Of a stretch of 64,000 nt of DNA, positions 59,455 through 64,000 are shown one piece after another. The notes below the pieces were generated by a model. It did no database searches, was not told the DNA's origin, and was given only the letters and a program-made list of their open reading frames with translations. Position 1 is the first letter of the stretch, and every line of letters starts with the position of its first letter. The stretch spans positions 1 through 64,000 of the forward strand of contig JACPKM010000008.1 in NCBI GenBank assembly GCA_016187025.1, given 5' to 3'. The DNA is from Candidatus Daviesbacteria bacterium. GTDB taxonomy: Bacteria; Patescibacteria; Microgenomatia; Daviesbacterales; UBA10151. The position numbers and the translations under genes are program-made.

Positions 59455-60108
59455 ATGCCTGGCAGAATTACTCCTTTAGTAAATAATCAGTTCTACCATA
59501 TTTTTAACAGAGGAAATAATAAAGGTGACATTTTTTTGCAACCCAGAGACTATGCCAGGTTTCAGAAAACTTTTTATTATTACCAATATGCTGGGCCAAA
59601 GCTCTCATTTTCCAAATTTTCAAAATCAAACTTAAATTCTTTTAAACCTGACCCCAATCAGAAATTAGTAGAAATAATCTGTTACTGCTTAATGCCTAAT
59701 CATTTCCATTTTTTGATACGTCAATTAAAGGAAAATGGCATCTCAATTTTTATCAGCCAATTATCAAATAGCTATACCAAATACTTCAATACCAAACACG
59801 CAAGAGTAGGGTCATTACTACAGGGATCATTTAAATCGGTCCTAATAGAGACAGAGGAACAATTAATTCACGTATCACGTTACATCCATCTAAATCCAGT
59901 AGTTTCCGGACTTGTCAAAAACTTAGATACTTACAAGTGGTCTTCTTATTTAGAATATATTAGTGGGCATGAATTTCTCTGCTCTCCCAGAGAAATTCTT
60001 AATCTTTTTCCATCAGTTGAAAAGTATCAAGAATTTACAGAAGATCAAATAGACTATGGTACAAGTTTAGAACTACTAAAACACAGAACGATAGATATCA
60101 ACACATAA
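59455..60108 (+). CDS. REP-associated tyrosine transposase (RAYT, Y1-type)
   Basis: A 217-residue single-strand transposase of the IS200/IS605-related RAYT group. The HUH motif is in LMPNHFHFLIRQL near residue 80 and the catalytic Tyr is probably in LSNSYTKYFNTKH near 105-110. RYIHLNPVVSGLV and YKWSSYLEYIS are RAYT landmarks. It begins MPGRITPLVNN. Palindromes with the same core flank it on both sides, as RAYT genes flank REP elements. It may be domesticated and mobilise the palindromes rather than itself. Confidence 0.9.
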   Translation: MPGRITPLVNNQFYHIFNRGNNKGDIFLQPRDYARFQKTFYYYQYAGPKLSFSKFSKSNLNSFKPDPNQKLVEIICYCLMPNHFHFLIRQLKENGISIFISQLSNSYTKYFNTKHARVGSLLQGSFKSVLIETEEQLIHVSRYIHLNPVVSGLVKNLDTYKWSSYLEYISGHEFLCSPREILNLFPSVEKYQEFTEDQIDYGTSLELLKHRTIDINT

Positions 60109-60123
60109 TATAAAGTTCGTACG

Positions 60124-60978
60124 TCAACCTTCCAGGTTGCTTCCTAAATATTTAGATCTTATAGAAGTTAGGACTTTAACAACAGTCCTCTCAGAACCAC
60201 GGTTTTTTTGTTCATTTACAAGATCTGCAAAGGCATCAACAATCTTTTCAGGAAAACCTTTTAAACTTGGAATCTCCGGAGTTAAACGGAGAGGATCCTC
60301 GTGTTTCAAGCCGCTCTCACTCATATCTTCACCAAAAACGTTTTCTACGGCCTTTCTGCCTTCGGTATAAGCTTGAAGCACATCTCTTAAATTTGTTCCT
60401 CCGCAATGAGTACTAAACGGAGTCACTTCCTGAAAACCAAAAAACGTTCTGTAATCTAGTTCTGCTAGAGTATCTGATCGAGCGGCAACAAGAGCTGGGG
60501 ATTTGCTTTGACCCAGCACTCCGAATGGCTGCCATTCTTCCACTACAGTATTTATAAGAAAACGCGCTATCCCTCTTCTCCAGTAAAGAGGATGAGTCAC
60601 CAAACCCGCAAAGCATAAGGGATAAGCCTTATCCTTTAAAACCTGAGCAGCCATTTTGGGGTTCTGATCTTGTAGCTTTTGCCAAAAATATCTACCCCTA
60701 ACAGGTTCTTCAGGAAACCATCGGACGACACACAGTGATCCTACTATTTGATGATTTGATGTGGCAAAGTAATTAATGCATCTAGTATCATCTCCTCCAT
60801 ACTCGAACTCCGCCTGCTCCAGCAGTTCTTCTTTAGTACCTGAGTAACCATAACCCAAGGTAACAAGCTCAACTAGTCCGAGTCTATAAAGATCTTCGTG
60901 AGCTAACTCTGAGGGTAGACTTCTATAAGCTACTAGTTTTTCTGAAGGTGATGAAAACTTTCCCGCAACAATTTCCAT
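60124..60978 (-). CDS. GNAT family acetyltransferase-like protein
   Basis: A 284-residue protein. The central part (about 70-170) has the GNAT core: HQIVGSLCVVRWF strand and GLVTHPLYWRRGIARFLINTVVEEW, in which RRGIAR is the acetyl-CoA pyrophosphate-binding motif. N- and C-terminal parts are not recognised. It starts 1 nt after the uvrA stop, so it is cotranscribed with uvrA. The 3' end overlaps the downstream REP-like palindrome, which supplies its last codons. Confidence 0.7.
   Translation of the reverse strand: MEIVAGKFSSPSEKLVAYRSLPSELAHEDLYRLGLVELVTLGYGYSGTKEELLEQAEFEYGGDDTRCINYFATSNHQIVGSLCVVRWFPEEPVRGRYFWQKLQDQNPKMAAQVLKDKAYPLCFAGLVTHPLYWRRGIARFLINTVVEEWQPFGVLGQSKSPALVAARSDTLAELDYRTFFGFQEVTPFSTHCGGTNLRDVLQAYTEGRKAVENVFGEDMSESGLKHEDPLRLTPEIPSLKGFPEKIVDAFADLVNEQKNRGSERTVVKVLTSIRSKYLGSNLEG
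60125..60140. repeat. REP-like palindrome downstream of the RAYT gene
   Basis: CAACCT-TCC-AGGTTG plus C, with 6-bp arms. It lies 17 nt after the transposase stop and shares the CAACCTT..AGGTTGC core with the upstream palindrome. It also encodes the last residues of the acetyltransferase-like gene on the minus strand. Confidence 0.65.
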
Positions 60979-60979
60979 T

Positions 60980-63883
60980 TTAAAGTATCCTAGCTAGATA
61001 TTGCCCAGTATAGGAGGGTTTTACCTTGGCAATTTGCCCTGGGGTACCCTGAGCGATCACTTTCCCCCCTAAATCTCCTCCCTCAGGCCCCAAATCTATC
61101 ACCCAATCAGTGTTTTTTATCACATCTAAGTTGTGTTCAATAATTATGACCGTGTTCCCATAATTTACCAGCCTTCTAAGGATATTTAATAACCTTTCTA
61201 TATCTGCAAAATGCAAACCCGTGGTTGGCTCATCCAAGATATAAACAGTTCTGCCGGTTTGACGTTTTGATAATTCAGCAGATAACTTAATTCTTTGCGC
61301 TTCTCCCCCAGATAAAGTTGGAGCAGGCTGACCTAAACGGATATAGCCTAAACCTACATCGTTTAATACCTTAATTTTGTTTTTTATTTGAGGAATATTT
61401 TCAAAAAATTTCAAACTTTCCTCAACAGTCATATCCAAAACCTCTGCAATATTTTTATCCTTGAAATGGATTTCTAAGGCTTCTCTGTTGTAGCGTTTTC
61501 CGTTACAAGCCTCACAGGTAACATAGACATCTGGTAAAAACTGCATTTCTATTTTTATTTGTCCTTCACCCTCACAAACCTCACATCTTCCTCCCTTTAC
61601 ATTGAATGAAAACCTACCAGGTCCATAACCTCTAATCTTTGCCTCAGGAGACTCTGCGAAAAGCTCCCTGATATGAGTAAATGCACCGGTATAGGTTGCC
61701 GGATTAGACCTGGGAGTTCTGCCAATCGGAGATTGATCAACCATCACAACCTTATCAACATATTCTGTCCCTAGCAGTTCTTGATAAACGCCAGCTCTTT
61801 CCCTACTTCTGTATATCTTTTTTGCCAATGCTTTGTATAAAACATCATAAATTAAAGTAGATTTCCCTGATCCAGACACACCTGTCACTGCAATAAACTG
61901 ACCCAAAGGAAAAGAAACATCAATATTTTTTAAGTTATGCTCGCATGCACCCAGTATTTTTAAAGTTCCAGAATTTATTTTTTCCCTTTGTAGCTTTCCA
62001 TCAACCTCAACACGTCTTTTACCGGATAAATATTGGCCAGTTAAAGAATCAACATTTTGCATAATCTGTTTTGGAGTACCTTGGGCAACAATTTTTCCTC
62101 CATGCTCACCTGCTCCCGGACCAATCTCTATTAATAAATCTGCATTTTCCATTGTCTCTGCATCATGCTCATTAACAATTACTGTATTCCCCAAATCTCT
62201 TAGCTTTTTTAAAGTCTCTATCAAACGGGTATTATCTCTTTGATGCAAGCCAATTGATGGCTCATCTAGTACATATAAAACACCTGATAGTCCTGAGCCA
62301 ATTTGAGACGCAAGTCTAATTCTTTGAGATTCTCCTCCTGCTAGAGTCATGGAAGCGCGATCCAGCGTTAGATAATCAAGGCCAACATCTATTAAAAACT
62401 TATGCCTTGACTGGATTTCCTTTATAATTGGTTTGGCAATTGTTTTTTCCCTTTCAGATAATTTTAGATTTATCTGCCCAATCCATTCTAAAGCCTGCTT
62501 GATAGATTGTGTGCTTACCTCTGCAATGCTTAAGCCATCAACTGTCACAGATAATGCCTCATCTCTTAGTCTTTGCCCCCTACATTTAGGACAAACTTCT
62601 TTGACCATATATTTTTCTATCTCTTGCTTAACCCACTCAGACTCTGTTTCTTTGTATCTGTCTTTTAAATAACTTACCAGTCCTTGGAAGGTTGAATAAA
62701 AATGTGTCCATCTTCCTTGTCTATTTTTTCCCTCCACTTTAAACTCCTCATCTCCTGATCCAAACAATAATACTTTTTTGGCATTCTCCCCTAAGTTTCC
62801 CAGTCTGGTGTTAATATCAAAGTTATACTGCTTACCAACTGCCTCAATCAGTCTTGTAAACCAGGTTTCGTTTGTTCCCAGCTTTTGCCAGGGTAGTATC
62901 CCTCCTTCTGCAATTGACAAAATTGGATTTAAAACGGCATTTGGATCAATTTCTAAAAGAGAGCCTAAACCATTACACATTGGACATGCACCGTGCGGAG
63001 AATTAAAGGAAAAAAGCCTTGGTTCCACCTCTGATAAAGCTATTTTATCAACTGGACAAGCAAACCTTTCTGAATATAGCTGATCCTGCATTTTCTTGGG
63101 ATTTTGAGGAAACTCCAGTGATGAATCCAAAACTTCAGATACCAAAACAGACCCCTCACCCAACTTAAGAGCGGTTTCTATTGACTGTGATAACCTAGTG
63201 ATCAAAGATTGATCCTTGATACTATTTTTGTCCAGGACAATCCTATCAACTACAGCATCAATTGTGTGTTTATTGGTTTTAATCAAAACAGAATCCTCAG
63301 ACAAATCCCTAATATGGCCATCAACCCGAACTTTAGAAAACCCTTTTTTTCTTAAATCTTCGAAAAGCTGACTGTACTCCCCTTTTCTGTCTTTAACAAT
63401 CGGAGCCAAAATTATAATTCTTTTACCCTTTCTGGCCTTAGATCCTTCGACTCCGCTCAGGATGACTTGCGTCATCTGCTCAACACTCATTCTGGAAATT
63501 TCTCTGCCGCAAATGGGACAATGCGGATGACCAACTCTTGCAAAAAGTAACCTTAGGTAATCATAGATCTCAGTAGTAGTCCCTACAGTTGATCTGGGGT
63601 TGTGGGAAACGCCTTTTTGGTCAATGGAAATTGCCGGAGACAAACCTTCAATCAGATCTACATCTGGTTTGTCCATCACCCCTAAAAACTGCCTGGCATA
63701 AGTAGATAGAGACTCGACATATCTTCTTTGACCTTCTGCATAAAGGGTGTCAAAAGCCAAAGAAGATTTACCAGACCCTGAAATCCCGGTAAAGACAATG
63801 AGCTTGTTTTTGGGAAGCTCCAGATCAATATTTTTCAAATTATGCTCACGTGCACCCTTGATTATTATCTTATCATTTATCAT
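60980..63883 (-). CDS. uvrA: UvrA excinuclease ATPase subunit
   Basis: Damage-recognition ATPase of nucleotide excision repair, 967 residues. Two Walker A motifs (GISGSGKSSLAF at about 32-43; GVSGSGKSTLIYDV in the second half), two signatures (LAGGESQRIRLASQI; LSGGEAQRIKLSAEL) and the zinc-finger Cys pairs (HCPICG, CPVD/CPMCNG, CEVCEGEG/CEACNGKRY) are all present. At about residues 138-148 an extra loop, QVILSGVEGSKARK, replaces the short family turn and is encoded by a palindromic repeat. The start codon lies just inside a further repeat-rich upstream region. UvrC is also in the window; UvrB is not. Confidence 0.96.
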   Translation of the reverse strand: MINDKIIIKGAREHNLKNIDLELPKNKLIVFTGISGSGKSSLAFDTLYAEGQRRYVESLSTYARQFLGVMDKPDVDLIEGLSPAISIDQKGVSHNPRSTVGTTTEIYDYLRLLFARVGHPHCPICGREISRMSVEQMTQVILSGVEGSKARKGKRIIILAPIVKDRKGEYSQLFEDLRKKGFSKVRVDGHIRDLSEDSVLIKTNKHTIDAVVDRIVLDKNSIKDQSLITRLSQSIETALKLGEGSVLVSEVLDSSLEFPQNPKKMQDQLYSERFACPVDKIALSEVEPRLFSFNSPHGACPMCNGLGSLLEIDPNAVLNPILSIAEGGILPWQKLGTNETWFTRLIEAVGKQYNFDINTRLGNLGENAKKVLLFGSGDEEFKVEGKNRQGRWTHFYSTFQGLVSYLKDRYKETESEWVKQEIEKYMVKEVCPKCRGQRLRDEALSVTVDGLSIAEVSTQSIKQALEWIGQINLKLSEREKTIAKPIIKEIQSRHKFLIDVGLDYLTLDRASMTLAGGESQRIRLASQIGSGLSGVLYVLDEPSIGLHQRDNTRLIETLKKLRDLGNTVIVNEHDAETMENADLLIEIGPGAGEHGGKIVAQGTPKQIMQNVDSLTGQYLSGKRRVEVDGKLQREKINSGTLKILGACEHNLKNIDVSFPLGQFIAVTGVSGSGKSTLIYDVLYKALAKKIYRSRERAGVYQELLGTEYVDKVVMVDQSPIGRTPRSNPATYTGAFTHIRELFAESPEAKIRGYGPGRFSFNVKGGRCEVCEGEGQIKIEMQFLPDVYVTCEACNGKRYNREALEIHFKDKNIAEVLDMTVEESLKFFENIPQIKNKIKVLNDVGLGYIRLGQPAPTLSGGEAQRIKLSAELSKRQTGRTVYILDEPTTGLHFADIERLLNILRRLVNYGNTVIIIEHNLDVIKNTDWVIDLGPEGGDLGGKVIAQGTPGQIAKVKPSYTGQYLARIL
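63442..63476. repeat. Palindromic repeat, family 2 (inside uvrA)
   Basis: ATCCT...AGGAT (63442-63463) encloses TCGACTCCGCTC, and GATGAC-TTGC-GTCATC (63461-63476) forms an overlapping hairpin. The first part matches the interrupted copy upstream of uvrA (63894-63931). In uvrA it encodes ILSGVEGS in frame. Confidence 0.7.
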
Positions 63884-63893
63884 AGTCGTTATA

Positions 63894-63931
63894 ATCCTGA
63901 GCGATCCTCCAGCTGGCGGAGAGTCGAAGGA
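63894..63931. repeat. Palindromic repeat, family 2, with a nested 17-bp palindromic insert
   Basis: ATCCTGAGCG (63894-63903) and GAGTCGAAGGA (63921-63931) together form the same 21-nt element found in uvrA. They are split by 17 bp (63904-63920) that is itself a palindrome around CCAGCTGG. The copy lies 10 bp upstream of the uvrA start and includes the TTATAA region that could be its -10 box. Confidence 0.7.
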
Positions 63932-64000
63932 CGAATCTTTCCCGAAGAATAGTTGTTTATTTTACCCTATTTGAAAAGATTTTTAAAGATAGAGGATTAG

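Noticed and set aside
45..63974. Many open frames of 60-140 codons antisense to or inside the listed genes
   Set aside because: They lie within well-recognised genes, lack plausible starts and have compositions expected of shadow frames.

Overview
The window is one low-GC, gene-dense bacterial chromosome segment read with the standard bacterial code: TGA acts as a stop, including in several ATGA start/stop overlaps. The mix suggests a member of the Candidate Phyla Radiation (Patescibacteria, probably Microgenomatia). The signs are many small secreted coiled-coil or Pro/Thr-rich proteins, a sortase, YfhO and GT-C membrane proteins, DUF5667-like and GlsB/YeaQ-like proteins, a KGG-motif protein, a reduced central metabolism, and UvrC without its C-terminal helix-hairpin-helix domain. 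The taxon is an inference from gene content; no rRNA is present.

Layout. 1-3.0 kb: tRNA-Gly, a B3/4-domain protein, a BRO-N/DinD-like protein, a possible structured RNA and two envelope proteins. 3.0-8.4 kb: tRNA-Arg(TCT), an SGNH hydrolase, and the lower-glycolysis hub gpmA-eno divergent from ppsA. 8.4-12.7 kb: pyrF, a UDP-glucuronate decarboxylase-like enzyme, an unknown gene and a Y-family polymerase with a small partner. 12.7-18.6 kb: a secreted glycosidase, tRNA-His, two small coiled-coil genes sharing an upstream element, and a YfhO-like membrane protein. 18.6-21.6 kb: a fur/zur-znuABC operon behind two copies of one candidate operator. 21.6-30.6 kb: guaA, a KGG protein, gmk, a sensor kinase/response regulator pair, and cupin-type pgi, zwf and gnd.

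30.6-36.5 kb is a cell-wall block: sortase, a mini-protein ending in APSTGMGG, PBP1A, a D,D-carboxypeptidase and a GH18-GH19 fusion. 36.6-43.9 kb holds small membrane proteins, a debranching-type glycosidase with a GT4 glycosyltransferase, a candidate 60-nt small RNA with its own promoter and terminator, an oversized NDK-like protein, tRNA-Arg(TCG) and an ECF sigma/DUF5667 pair. 43.9-50.8 kb is a polysaccharide cluster, all on the minus strand: a membrane protein, a BcsZ-like GH8, a BcsA-like GT2, a GT-C enzyme and a GH5 cellulase. 50.9-64 kb: a second sigma factor, tRNA-Lys, a frameshifted nucleotidyltransferase, a CofE-like ligase, a transporter-like protein, a solute-binding protein, secG, uvrC, a transglutaminase-like protein, a RAYT transposase flanked by palindromes, an acetyltransferase and uvrA.

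Three themes cut across the window. First, many genes have a -10 box only 4-8 nt before the start codon, pointing to leaderless or ultra-short-leader transcripts, while genes with a longer 5' gap can carry full GGAGGTGAT sites. Second, short palindromic repeats of three families occur, and two copies lie in frame inside coding sequences (uvrA and the transglutaminase-like gene). Third, envelope and polysaccharide functions dominate: the cell-wall block, the GH8/GT2/GT-C/GH5 cluster and several secreted hydrolases would act together on the cell surface.
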